Assembly (NCBI RefSeq): GCF_018476525.1
Contig: NZ_JAHCST010000037.1
Location: forward strand, 1-64,000
Reading direction: 5' to 3'
Length of the DNA: 64,000 nucleotides
Source of the DNA: Acrocarpospora catenulata
GTDB taxonomy: Bacteria; Actinomycetota; Actinomycetes; Streptosporangiales; Streptosporangiaceae
Under the pieces are notes generated by a model. The model had not been told where the DNA came from. It worked only from the letters and a program-made list of their open reading frames with translations, and did not search any database. Every line of letters starts with the position of its first letter. The first letter of the stretch is position 1. Below, in pieces: positions 33,029-41,341 of the stretch. The translations under genes and the position numbers were made by a program.

Positions 33029-35002
33029 TCAGCTGCTCAGCGCAGTGATCGTGAGGGTCGCGCGGTAGCCACCCTTCTCGACGCTGCCCGGGATCTTCAG
33101 GGCCAGGTCGGCGCCCAGCTTGGCGACGCCCTTGGGGTGGCCCTGGTTGGCCCAGCCGAGTCCGCGCGAGACGGACAGGCCCGTGCCGTGGTCGTCGTAG
33201 GCCGAAGCCACCGCGCCGCTGGCGAAGGCGCCGGCGCCGTCCTCGAGCACCCGCGGCGTCCAACCGAGGTAGGCGCCGGAGAAGGTCTTGGCGGCGTCCT
33301 TGAAGTCACTCACGCTGGCCGAGATCGACCAGGGCGCGAGCGAGCGGCGGTTGTCCGACACGACGATCGGGTTGATCTGGCCGGTGGCCTCGAAGAAGTT
33401 GCCGTCGTGGTCCACGGCGGTGCCGAGGTCCACCAGGCCGTTGTAGCCGTCGATCGTCCAGCCGAACTCGCCCGGAGCGGCGTTGGGCACGCTGACCTGG
33501 AGGGCCTGGCCGTCGCCGTTGTACGGGTGGATGGTCACCTTGTCGACGAGCGAGCCGACCGGCTGCCCCTCAGGGGTGTTGGTGCAGGAGAGGCCACGCT
33601 CGACCGCCGCGTTCGGAGCCGCGCAGGTGCCGCTCCGGATGTTCTCCACGACGAGCTTGTCCTTGCGCACGCCGACCTTGACGTAGGTCCGGACGTGCTC
33701 CTGGTTCTGGACCGAGTTGTACCAGTAGCTGTTCGGGTTCAGCGGGTCGGCGCCGTTGCCCGCGCCGCTGCTGGCGCTGCTGTCCGGCTTGGTGATGTCG
33801 TAGTACTTCGAGCCCGAGGCCGAGTTCGACGTCACGTACAGCACGCCGCCAGGACCGGGGTACACCTCGGCGGCGCCGGGCTGCTCGTCCGGGTTCGCCT
33901 TCTGGCTGTTCTTGATCAGGTAGCTGCGGGAGTACGCGTGGTCGTGGCCCTGCAGCACCAGGTCGACGCCGAGGTTGGAGAAGGCGGTCGGGAAGTCGAC
34001 CCGGCGCACCTTGGCGTCGCTGTCCTTGGCGTGGCTGGCCGGCGAGTAGATCGCGTGGTGGAAGACGAGCACCTTCCACTTGGCCTCGGAGCCGTGCTGG
34101 TTGATGACATCGGTCACGTACGCGACGTGCGCCGCGTCGCCGCCGCCACCCTGGGAGGTGGCGTAGCTGTTGCTGTTGATGTCGATGAACAGCGTGTCCT
34201 TGTAGATGAACCAGTAGTTCCCGCCGGAGCTGTTCCCGTTCGGGTTCCCGTTGGAGTACAGCGGACCCGACCGGTCGTTGTTCGGGATGGTGAAGTGCTG
34301 CTCGTACGCCTTGCTGCCGACGTCGTGGTTGCCGATGGTGGCGACCCACGGGTACTGACGCAGCTTGTCGGGGGCGAGGAAGGCGTTCCACTGGCTCTCG
34401 GTGCCGGCGGTCTCGACCTGGTCACCACCCGACACCAGCAGCTCGGAGTCCGGGTTGGCCGCGAGCGCGACGTCCAGGGTGTCCTGCCAACCGGCCTGGT
34501 CCTTCGGCACGTCGCCGGAGGAGCCGATCTGCGGGTCGCCGAAGAACAGGAAGTCGTAGTCGCCCTCGAAGTCCTGCGTCTTGAAGGAGTACGTCGAGGA
34601 CCAGTTGCCGTCGGAGCCGACGCGGTAGGAGTACGCCGTCTGCTCCTGCAGGTTGGAGATCGTCGCGTGCCGGTTGAAGCCACCGCTGGAGGCGATGTTC
34701 GCCGCGCCGGCGGCGTCGAAGGTGAGGGCGTCGGCCGGGAACTCGCCGTTGACGAGCTTCGCGGTCGGGGCCAGCTGGACCTGCTGCGCGTTGTCGGCCG
34801 AGGAGTACCAGGTCACGGTGCGCTGGGCCTCGTTGGCGCCGACCCCGAGGATGATGCCGCTGAACGTGGCGGCGTCGGCGCTCGCGGGGGTCCCCATGCC
34901 GCTGCCGAAGGCCACGGCCAAGCCCAGAAGCGCCGCGGTGGCCCCTGCGGCCACGCGGCGCCGTACCAGGCCGGGAGCCTGCGGTGAGGTGCCTAATGTC
35001 AT
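33029..35002 (-). CDS. Secreted purple-acid-phosphatase-like metallophosphoesterase with WxL-like C-terminus
   Basis: A 657-residue exported protein. After a signal peptide (RRRVAAGATAALLGLAVAFG) comes a fibronectin-like N-domain, then the calcineurin phosphoesterase core with all metal-ligand blocks: FFGDPQIG, SGGDQVE, IGNHDVG, VFHHAIYS and QGHDHAYSR. The last about 110 residues (VVSDNRRSLAPWSISASVSDF ... GSVEKGGYRATLTITALS) resemble a WxL surface-attachment domain. It probably hydrolyses phosphomonoesters at the cell wall. ATG 35002 has an AAAAGGA site; the longer frame to 35044 starts in non-conserved sequence. It lies between a HupE/UreJ gene and a DUF916 gene. Confidence 0.88.
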   Translation of the reverse strand: MTLGTSPQAPGLVRRRVAAGATAALLGLAVAFGSGMGTPASADAATFSGIILGVGANEAQRTVTWYSSADNAQQVQLAPTAKLVNGEFPADALTFDAAGAANIASSGGFNRHATISNLQEQTAYSYRVGSDGNWSSTYSFKTQDFEGDYDFLFFGDPQIGSSGDVPKDQAGWQDTLDVALAANPDSELLVSGGDQVETAGTESQWNAFLAPDKLRQYPWVATIGNHDVGSKAYEQHFTIPNNDRSGPLYSNGNPNGNSSGGNYWFIYKDTLFIDINSNSYATSQGGGGDAAHVAYVTDVINQHGSEAKWKVLVFHHAIYSPASHAKDSDAKVRRVDFPTAFSNLGVDLVLQGHDHAYSRSYLIKNSQKANPDEQPGAAEVYPGPGGVLYVTSNSASGSKYYDITKPDSSASSGAGNGADPLNPNSYWYNSVQNQEHVRTYVKVGVRKDKLVVENIRSGTCAAPNAAVERGLSCTNTPEGQPVGSLVDKVTIHPYNGDGQALQVSVPNAAPGEFGWTIDGYNGLVDLGTAVDHDGNFFEATGQINPIVVSDNRRSLAPWSISASVSDFKDAAKTFSGAYLGWTPRVLEDGAGAFASGAVASAYDDHGTGLSVSRGLGWANQGHPKGVAKLGADLALKIPGSVEKGGYRATLTITALSS

Positions 35003-35123
35003 GGTTAAAGTCCTTTTTGTACCTGTACGTGCAGGAAGCGGCATTCAAGGTCGCGCCGTCCGGTGAACCGACCGTAAATGCCCGATTTCTGGCTAATGGA
35101 ATGTCCTAAAAGACCTTGCGATC

Positions 35124-36314
35124 TCAGGACCCGAGCACCCGCTCGACGAACCAGAACAGCCCCATGGCGGACACGCCCGCGGAAACCACACCCGTCGCCC
35201 AGAGACCGGCCCGCGGCGCACGGCGCCGCAACACGCTGAGCAGCGGGAAGAGCGCTGCGATGAGCACCAGTTGAACGACCTCGATACCGACGTTGAACAC
35301 CAGCAAGGACCAGAGCAGGGTCCACGACCACGCCTCGTCGATCCCCAGCGCGCCCGCGAAGCCCAGCCCGTGAACGAGGCCGAAACAGAACACGACCCCG
35401 AGGCGCGTCCAGCCCGAACGGTCCAGGGCGAAGTGACCGCGGCTCAACGTCTCGATCTCGCCGGCATGGCCGCCGCGCCGCCAGATCCGCCACAGGTGCC
35501 AACCGGCGACCACGGCGATCGACAACGCGATGACGGGCTCCACCAGGCTCGCGGGCACCTCCACCAGACCGAGGGCGGCGAGCATGAACGTCACCGAGTG
35601 CGCCAGGGTGAAGCTGGTGGCCACCAGCACGATCTCGCGCAGCCGCCGTGACCCGGCGATGAGCGCCAGCAGGAACAAGACGTGGTCGATCCCGAACAGC
35701 AGGTGTTCGGCACCCAGCAGGAAGAACTCCCAGAACCGCTCGTACCAGGCCTGACCAGTCGAGAAGGACGGGCGAGCGGCATCGAGCGCGGCACTGCCCG
35801 AGCGGCCGTCGAGTTCATAGGTGACGATCGTCTTGGTGTCCTTGACGTACTTCTCGGCGTCGGGAAACAGCCCGCTCCGCACCTCGTGATCGTCACTCCG
35901 CTCCGGACAGGCCCAGTCGAGCAGCAGAACGGCGTACGGCACATTCTCCCGCTCGGCGATCGTGAACTCGCCTGCCTGGGCCGGCGTGCAGCCCCTGACC
36001 GAGAAGCGCTTGGTGACATACGTGACGGCCGACGCCGCATGCGCGTTGAGCGCCGCGGCCTGTCCCTCGGTGTCACCGGCCTCGAATGCGGGGATTCCTG
36101 CCTTGAAGAGGGGATCATTACCCTCGAAGTCGGCGGTGGAGACGACGAAGAGGTCGTACTCGAGCTCCAGTTTGGTCCGCAGGTGACCCTCGTCCGCGGT
36201 GAGGTGGACGTACACGGTCGAGGTGAACCCGTGGGCGAGCGCCGGCCCGGCGCCCAGAAGAACGATCACCGCCGCGATGATCCCGACGAGGACACGGCGG
36301 ACCCGTTGTGACAT
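35124..36314 (-). CDS. HupE/UreJ-type membrane protein with large exported N-domain
   Basis: A 396-residue protein: signal peptide (VGIIAAVIVLLGAGPALAHG), about 160 extracytoplasmic residues with a Cys pair (RGCTPAQ, DWACPER), then a C-terminal HupE/UreJ_2 domain of about six to seven helices. It has the hallmark motifs FFLLGAEHLLFGIDHVLFLLAL and CFGLVHGLGFAGAL, rich in His and Asp in membranes. Related proteins are thought to move nickel or cobalt, but many long versions are uncharacterised. It is the first gene before the metallophosphatase, so metal supply to that enzyme is an attractive guess. Confidence 0.85.
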   Translation of the reverse strand: MSQRVRRVLVGIIAAVIVLLGAGPALAHGFTSTVYVHLTADEGHLRTKLELEYDLFVVSTADFEGNDPLFKAGIPAFEAGDTEGQAAALNAHAASAVTYVTKRFSVRGCTPAQAGEFTIAERENVPYAVLLLDWACPERSDDHEVRSGLFPDAEKYVKDTKTIVTYELDGRSGSAALDAARPSFSTGQAWYERFWEFFLLGAEHLLFGIDHVLFLLALIAGSRRLREIVLVATSFTLAHSVTFMLAALGLVEVPASLVEPVIALSIAVVAGWHLWRIWRRGGHAGEIETLSRGHFALDRSGWTRLGVVFCFGLVHGLGFAGALGIDEAWSWTLLWSLLVFNVGIEVVQLVLIAALFPLLSVLRRRAPRAGLWATGVVSAGVSAMGLFWFVERVLGS

Positions 36315-36485
36315 GTGGCTCCTTAAGTTGCCAGAGCACGTTCCACCTCACGGGTGAATCCCAGCCGTCCCAACGGCGAACTACAGGAAAAATAACCCCA
36401 TAACTACCTCTCAGCCTCAAATCGGGAGGAAACGGGATAGGAGGATGTACGCGCACCACCCGCTACACCTCGGAGGACGATCCCC

Positions 36486-37157
36486 TTGCGCCCCCCGCTT
36501 CGGACCGTTGCCACGCTGGCCGCGACCGCCGCGCTGGTCACCGGATGCGGCTCCGGCGGCGACTGGTCCCAACCGCACGCCAAGCCCAGCGCCATCGGCA
36601 CTCTCGCCCCGGGTTTCATCGCCCCCTCCACCACGCCCGTCCCCGAGGCGACCATCACGCCACGGCCCGGCTCCTGGAGCGACGTCCACCCGTCGAAGGA
36701 CTACCGCGTGGTCCTGCTCACCACCGGTGACGACCAGCCCACCAGGACCCTCGTGGCGGCGGTCGAGGAGTGGGCGGAGGAGGAGGACGTCGATCTCAGA
36801 ACAGTCGTCGCCGACCACCCGTACGACCTCGTGCCCAGCATCACCGAGGCCATCGACATGGGCCCCGACCTCATCGTCAGCGCGGGCAACGGCTTCGTCG
36901 ACCCTCTGGCCCTGGTCAGCCCGAGCCACCTCGCGCAGCAGTTTCTCGTCGTGGGGGCGGAACTGGCCGAGCCCACCCACAACGTCACGGCCGTCGACTG
37001 GTCCGGCGCGTCGTTCCGCGGCGAAGGGCTCGGCATGTCCTCGACGTACGAGCCCGCGTCGTTCACCCCCGCCCGCTGCGCGGCCGCCGTGAGGGCAGGC
37101 GTCGCGGCCGTACTCAACGACCTGACCGGGATCGTGATCTGGCTCGACGAAGTCTGA
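36486..37157 (+). CDS. Lipoprotein with substrate-binding-like domain
   Basis: A 223-residue exported protein with a TTG start at 36486 behind a CGGAGGA site. The signal peptide ends in a lipobox (ALVTGC). A Pro/Thr-rich linker of about 45 residues leads to an alpha/beta domain (YRVVLLTTGDDQPTRTLVAAVEEWA, DLVPSITEAIDMGPDLIVSAGN, QQFLVVGAEL) similar to one lobe of BMP-type periplasmic-binding proteins. It is shorter than a complete binding protein. No transporter genes adjoin it. Confidence 0.7.
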   Translation: MRPPLRTVATLAATAALVTGCGSGGDWSQPHAKPSAIGTLAPGFIAPSTTPVPEATITPRPGSWSDVHPSKDYRVVLLTTGDDQPTRTLVAAVEEWAEEEDVDLRTVVADHPYDLVPSITEAIDMGPDLIVSAGNGFVDPLALVSPSHLAQQFLVVGAELAEPTHNVTAVDWSGASFRGEGLGMSSTYEPASFTPARCAAAVRAGVAAVLNDLTGIVIWLDEV

Positions 37158-37160
37158 TCC

Positions 37161-38414
37161 TCACAGGGCGGCGGCCCGCTCCAGGAAGAGGTCGCGTTCA
37201 CGGACGTTCCGGGTCAGCTCGGCCGCGCGCCGGAACTCGGCGGCCGCCTCCTCGGCCCGCCCGAGCTTGGCCAGGAGGTCCCCGCGGACCGCGGGCAGAT
37301 GCGCGTACCCCCGCAACGCGGGCTCGTCCCGGAGGCTGTCGACGATCTCCAGCCCGCGCGCGGGCCCGTACGCCATGCCGACCGCGACCGCCCGGTTCAG
37401 CTCGACGACCGGCGAGGGCGTCAGGTGCGCCAGCAGCCGGTACAGGGCGGCGATGCGTTCCCAGTCGGTGGCCTGCGGGGTCAGCGTGCGAGCATGGCAC
37501 GCGGCGATGGCCGCCTGCAGCCCGTACGGCCCGAGCGTGCCCAGCTCCTCGGCGCGGCGCAGCGCGTCCAGGCCGCGGCGGACCAGGAGCCGGTCCCAGC
37601 GGCTGCGATCCTGGTCGAGCAGGAGGATGGGGGTGCCGTCGCGGGCGGTCCTGGCCGGAATGCGCGAGGCCTGGATCTCCATGAGCGCGAGCAGTCCGTG
37701 GACCTCGGGTTCCGCGGGCATCAGCCCGACCAGGACGCGGCCGAGGCGCATGGCCTCCTGGCACAGCGACGGGCGGATCCAGTCCTCACCGGCGGTCGCC
37801 GCGTACCCCTCGTTGAAGATCAGGTAGATGACCTCCAGGAGGGAGGCCAGCCGCGCCGGCAGTTCGGCGGGCGGCGGCAGCTCGATCGGGATCCTCTTGT
37901 CGGCGAGGGTGCGTTTGGCGCGCGAGATGCGCTGCCCGACGGTGGGCTCGGGTACGAGGAAGGCGCGGGCGATCTCGGCGGTGGACAGGCCGCCGAGCAG
38001 ACGGAGGGTGAGCGCGAGCCGGCCCTCGACGGGCAGCGCGGGATGGCAGGCGGTGAAGATCAGGCGCAGCAGGTCGTCGCCGATGTGGTCGTCGAGGGCG
38101 TCGTCCAGCTCGGCTTCCGCCGACTCCTGGCGGAGTTCCATGTCCCGGCCGAGCTCCTGCAGCTTGCGCTGGTAGGTGTCGCGACGGCGGAACTGGTCGA
38201 TGGCCCGATGCTTGGCGGTGAGCGTCAGCCAGGCGCCCGGATTGTCGGGTACTCCCTTACGCGGCCACTCTTCGAGCGCGGCCACCAGCGCGTCCTGCGC
38301 CAGCTCCTCGGCCAGCCCGATGTCGTTCACCATGCGGGCCAGGGCGGCGATGACCCGGGCGGACTCGATCTGCCACACCGCCTCCACGGCCCGATGCGAA
38401 TCAGCTACCGTCAT
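37161..38414 (-). CDS. ECF42-type RNA polymerase sigma factor with C-terminal TPR-like extension
   Basis: A 417-residue protein. Residues 1-180 form the sigma core: region 2 (NDIGLAEELAQDALVAALEEWP) and region 4 (GRLALTLRLLGGLSTAEIARAFLVPEPTVGQRISRAKRTL). The long C-terminal extension (GLLALMEIQASRIPAR, WERIAALYRLLAHLTPSPVVELNRAVAVGMAYGP) is the TPR-like domain typical of ECF42. These sigma factors lack an anti-sigma partner and are encoded next to YCII/DGPF proteins, as here. The ATG at 38414 has an AGGAC site. The final gene of a three-gene minus-strand cluster. Confidence 0.9.
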   Translation of the reverse strand: MTVADSHRAVEAVWQIESARVIAALARMVNDIGLAEELAQDALVAALEEWPRKGVPDNPGAWLTLTAKHRAIDQFRRRDTYQRKLQELGRDMELRQESAEAELDDALDDHIGDDLLRLIFTACHPALPVEGRLALTLRLLGGLSTAEIARAFLVPEPTVGQRISRAKRTLADKRIPIELPPPAELPARLASLLEVIYLIFNEGYAATAGEDWIRPSLCQEAMRLGRVLVGLMPAEPEVHGLLALMEIQASRIPARTARDGTPILLLDQDRSRWDRLLVRRGLDALRRAEELGTLGPYGLQAAIAACHARTLTPQATDWERIAALYRLLAHLTPSPVVELNRAVAVGMAYGPARGLEIVDSLRDEPALRGYAHLPAVRGDLLAKLGRAEEAAAEFRRAAELTRNVRERDLFLERAAAL

Positions 38415-38457
38415 GCGTCCTGGATACAGCATCCGGCCGCGGACGTGGTCCGCGGCC

Positions 38458-38499
38458 GGTGGAGCTGTGGGTCAGGCCGGTGGAGCTGTGGGTCAGGCC
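38458..38499. repeat. Perfect 21-bp tandem duplication over a stop codon
   Basis: Two identical 21-bp units (38458-38478 and 38479-38499, both beginning GGTGGAGCTG) lie end to end. The second contains the last codons and stop of the YCII gene, so the duplicate sits just after the stop and repeats its sense, including a second stop in the same frame (21 bp = 7 codons). It was probably generated by slippage and is neutral for the protein. Confidence 0.95.
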
Positions 38500-38867
38500 G
38501 GTGGGGCGAAGTCCTCGGGCCCGAACAGCCGCAGCACGTCCGCTTGGCCCTCCCATCCCGGCCACAGGTCACGGTGCAGCTTGACGAAGCGGGCGGTCCA
38601 TTCCACGGCCTCCTCCTTGCTCCTCACCTCGTACAGCGCGTAGCTGATCACCTCCTTGGCCTCGGCGAACGGCCCGTCGCTGACGGTCAGCCGACCCCCG
38701 CTCACCTCGACCCGCGCCCCCTCGGAGCTGGGGGCCAGGCCGCTGTTGTCGAGCAGCGCCCCGGCCTCGGTGGCCTCCTGACCGAGCTTGAAGATGGCCT
38801 CCATGAGGTCGGCCGGCGGCGGCCCGTCCGGCTGGGCGGCGACTTTGAGCGTGACCAAGTAGCGCAT
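38493..38867 (-). CDS. YCII-related (DGPF) domain protein
   Basis: A 124-residue protein of the YciI-like family carrying the signature SDGPFAEAKEVI and an RYLVTLKV N-terminal strand. It forms a small ferredoxin-like dimeric fold. Such proteins are constant companions of ECF42 sigma factors and may be their targets or sensors. It lies between the DUF998 gene (37 bp upstream) and the sigma factor gene (78 bp downstream) on the same strand. Confidence 0.93.
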   Translation of the reverse strand: MRYLVTLKVAAQPDGPPPADLMEAIFKLGQEATEAGALLDNSGLAPSSEGARVEVSGGRLTVSDGPFAEAKEVISYALYEVRSKEEAVEWTARFVKLHRDLWPGWEGQADVLRLFGPEDFAPPA

Positions 38868-38904
38868 CGTGAAACTGCCTTTCTCTATGACTTGGAATGG
38901 GAGA

Positions 38905-39564
38905 TCAGACGGTGTGGCGGGAGAGATTCAGCGACACCAGCGTCAGCCAGCTCCAGACCGCCACGATGCCGGCGACGAACATCAGGTTGGTCCAGGCGCT
39001 GCCGCCGCCACTCGCGATGCCGACGAACGAGCCGAGGAACAGGGTGCCGGTGACGCGCGAGTACAGGGCCCAGCCGTTTCGGCGCTCACGGGCCTGCCGG
39101 GAGGCGATGACGTAGCAGGCCGCCGCCATACACAGGAACCCTACGCCGCCGACGGCCATGTGCAGGGTCCCTGACAGGGTGACCGTACCCGGGCCTTCCG
39201 GTGTTCCCACGGGAAAGCCCATCGCGGGATCGGCGGGGAAGATCGCCGCACCGATCATGCTGGCGCCGAACGTACCGACCAGAACCGGCGCCCATCGGGC
39301 TCCCCGTCCGGGCGCCAAGGCTTGGCGCAAACCGACGGCGGCGGCGATGGTGGCCAGCGCGGTGACCACGAAGTTGGCGCTCTGGATCCAGCCGAGCTCG
39401 CCGTTGGCCAGAAAGCTCCACGGGTGACGGGCCAGGTCGAAGCCCTCCCGGGTGAACGCCTGGGCCAGGGCGACGGTCACATAGAACGGACCGGCGACGA
39501 CACCGCAGCCGAGCAACAGTCGCTGGGCGGAGATCGAGCGGGTGTGGGCAAGCTGCTGGGTCAT
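38905..39564 (-). CDS. DUF998 family membrane protein
   Basis: A 219-residue protein with six hydrophobic helices (LLLGCGVVAGPFYVTVALAQAF, FVVTALATIAAAVGL, VAGIVAVWSWLTLVSL). The F..RHPWSFLANGELGWIQ loop and the overall layout match DUF998 integral membrane proteins, common in actinomycetes next to ECF42 or DGPF genes. ATG 39564 has a GAGGGTGA site. The function is unknown. Confidence 0.8.
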   Translation of the reverse strand: MTQQLAHTRSISAQRLLLGCGVVAGPFYVTVALAQAFTREGFDLARHPWSFLANGELGWIQSANFVVTALATIAAAVGLRQALAPGRGARWAPVLVGTFGASMIGAAIFPADPAMGFPVGTPEGPGTVTLSGTLHMAVGGVGFLCMAAACYVIASRQARERRNGWALYSRVTGTLFLGSFVGIASGGGSAWTNLMFVAGIVAVWSWLTLVSLNLSRHTV

Positions 39565-39772
39565 GATCGTCACCCTCGTATCGACGGGACCGGCCCATCC
39601 GGCCCTCTGGATACGCTGCGAACGAGACGAGGCGGTTTCGACACACGCCCGGAAGATTTTCAAGATTTATTCGGACTCGCTGCCAGGCGGCGGGTCCGCA
39701 CTGTCGTTCACGCCCATCACCCGCACGGACGGAGTTTCGGCAGGAACCCCATGACCTGCGATCACGTTCGGG

Positions 39773-41029
39773 TCAGGGGCGGGGTTCTCCCGTGCTGTCG
39801 CCTCCGGTCAGCTCGTGCACAATCGCCGTACGGAGCGATTCCGCGGGCGCATACGACGAATGACGCCCAAGTAACGCGCACAGGTGCTGGAGCTGACGCA
39901 GCGCGGCCACCGACCGTGTCTCCTGAGCGCACGCCAGCGCACGGGCGCCCGTCTCGCAGGCGCGTTCCAGATCCTTGGCCTCCGCGTACGCCCTGGCCTG
40001 GCGTGCCCCGAACAGCCCTCGGGACCGGAGGGAACGTTCCGGAAGCGCGGCCACCGCCTCACGCAGGATCTCCGCGGCTGCGCCGAACAGCCCCAGCCGG
40101 TAGTAACACCACCCGCGGATCAGGTCGTCGATCTGGTGGACTTCGGCCCGGCCCCGATCCTCGGCCCGAGTTTCTCCCGTACGTCGCAGCTTCGCCGCCT
40201 CGGCCAACTCCTCCTCGCACTGGGGACGGTCGCCCAGCATGGCGTATGCCTGGGCGGCGCAGCGGCGGGCCGCCGCGCGGGTCGAGGCACGCGCGCCCGT
40301 CTGGGACTCGGCGAGGCGACTGAGGCTCAGCGCCTTGACGGCCCTGCCCGCGTACATGTGCATCTCCGCGCGACGGACCACCGTGTACGCCACAATGTCC
40401 AGGTCCCCGCCGTCCCTGCCCAGCTCGGCCGCCGAGTTGGTCTGCCGGATGGCCTCATGCCAGTCCCCGGCGTCCTGCGCCAGCCACCCGGCCAGTTCGG
40501 CGCTGCGTGCGGCCAACGGGAGCAGCCGGACACCACCGGGGATCTTCTTGACCAGCGGCACGATCGCCCTGGTGTGTCGGAGAACTTCGGAAAGCACGTC
40601 GGAGGCGGGCCGCTGCTGCCCGTCGCTGCACAGCTGCTGGTACAGGCTGAGCATCACCCGGTAGAGGTCCTCGACATGACCGTCTCCCGCCCCCACACCG
40701 TAGTGGTCACGTGGCCGGCCTGGTTCCGTCTCCCCTTCGGCGGGTCCGGCGGAAGGCCGCCGGTCGGGAGGCGGCGCGGGGTCGGATCGCGGTTCGGGGG
40801 CCCGCATGGCGACGTCGACGTCTCCGAGCAGCGCCGCGAGTTCGCCCCCGGCGCCCAGTACCCGGTCGCACGCGAGAGCGAAGGCGTCGTTGGGGGGCCG
40901 CTCGCCCTTCTCCACTCGGCTCAGGTGACTGGCACTGCAGGGGATCTCTTTCGCCAGATCCCCCTGGGTCATTCCTTTCCGTTTCCGGAGCTCGCGCAGG
41001 CGTGTGCCGAATGACGCGGGGGAACTCAT
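39773..41029 (-). CDS. XRE-family regulator with TPR-like C-terminal domain
   Basis: A 418-residue protein. Residues 5-65 form an XRE helix-turn-helix (LRELRKRKGMTQGDLAKEIPCSASHLSRVEKGERP). A Pro-rich linker follows, then a helical repeat region from about 120 to 400 (for example ARSAELAGWLAQDAGDWHEAI, RRCAAQAYAMLGDRPQCEEEL, LFGARQARAYAEAKDLERA) resembling TPR units. It is transcribed away from the Hsp70-patatin operon across a 312-bp gap containing repeated TGCGCA boxes, so it is a likely controller of that operon. Confidence 0.85.
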   Translation of the reverse strand: MSSPASFGTRLRELRKRKGMTQGDLAKEIPCSASHLSRVEKGERPPNDAFALACDRVLGAGGELAALLGDVDVAMRAPEPRSDPAPPPDRRPSAGPAEGETEPGRPRDHYGVGAGDGHVEDLYRVMLSLYQQLCSDGQQRPASDVLSEVLRHTRAIVPLVKKIPGGVRLLPLAARSAELAGWLAQDAGDWHEAIRQTNSAAELGRDGGDLDIVAYTVVRRAEMHMYAGRAVKALSLSRLAESQTGARASTRAAARRCAAQAYAMLGDRPQCEEELAEAAKLRRTGETRAEDRGRAEVHQIDDLIRGWCYYRLGLFGAAAEILREAVAALPERSLRSRGLFGARQARAYAEAKDLERACETGARALACAQETRSVAALRQLQHLCALLGRHSSYAPAESLRTAIVHELTGGDSTGEPRP

Positions 41030-41206
41030 CGTCAGGAGCCCTCAGGGCCACCGGTTGAAACCGCATTCCCTGGCACAGCGGCTGACAACCTCGCTCCCGC
41101 CAGTCGAACTACAGCCTCTTCAACCACGCGGTTATCGTAGGACCTTTACGAGTGATTTGCCATGACTTCCGGCGCTCCCGCCGTGCCGCATCGGCGTTAT
41201 CCGTGA

Positions 41207-41261
41207 TGCGCAAATGTGCGGCACAGATCCGGTGGCGGCAAGATTGCGCATGCCTTGCGCA
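41207..41261. promoter_or_regulatory. Cluster of TGCGCA boxes and a TGTGCGGCACA palindrome
   Basis: Within the 312-bp divergent region, TGCGCA occurs at 41207-41212, 41245-41250 and 41256-41261. The last two belong to TTGCGCA direct repeats 11 bp apart. An 11-bp palindrome TGTGCGGCACA lies at 41215-41225. The boxes are 80-135 bp upstream of the Hsp70-like start and could bind the divergent XRE regulator. The rest of the gap shows no gene. Confidence 0.5.
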
Positions 41262-41341
41262 CACCATGCGTCCTTACCGCACGTCCAGTCTGTGCCTCAA
41301 GCTTGTATCGAGCCCAGTTGGAAGCGGACAGGAGTCGGTAA

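Noticed and set aside
31580-34987. A 1135-codon plus-strand open frame across the anti-sigma, DUF916 and metallophosphatase genes
   Set aside because: It runs through three genes with clear domains and catalytic motifs on other frames; its low-complexity Arg/Gly/Val sequence has no recognisable domain.
36486-37157. Complete ABC substrate-binding protein
   Set aside because: It is only 223 residues, has a single lobe-like domain and no permease or ATPase genes nearby.
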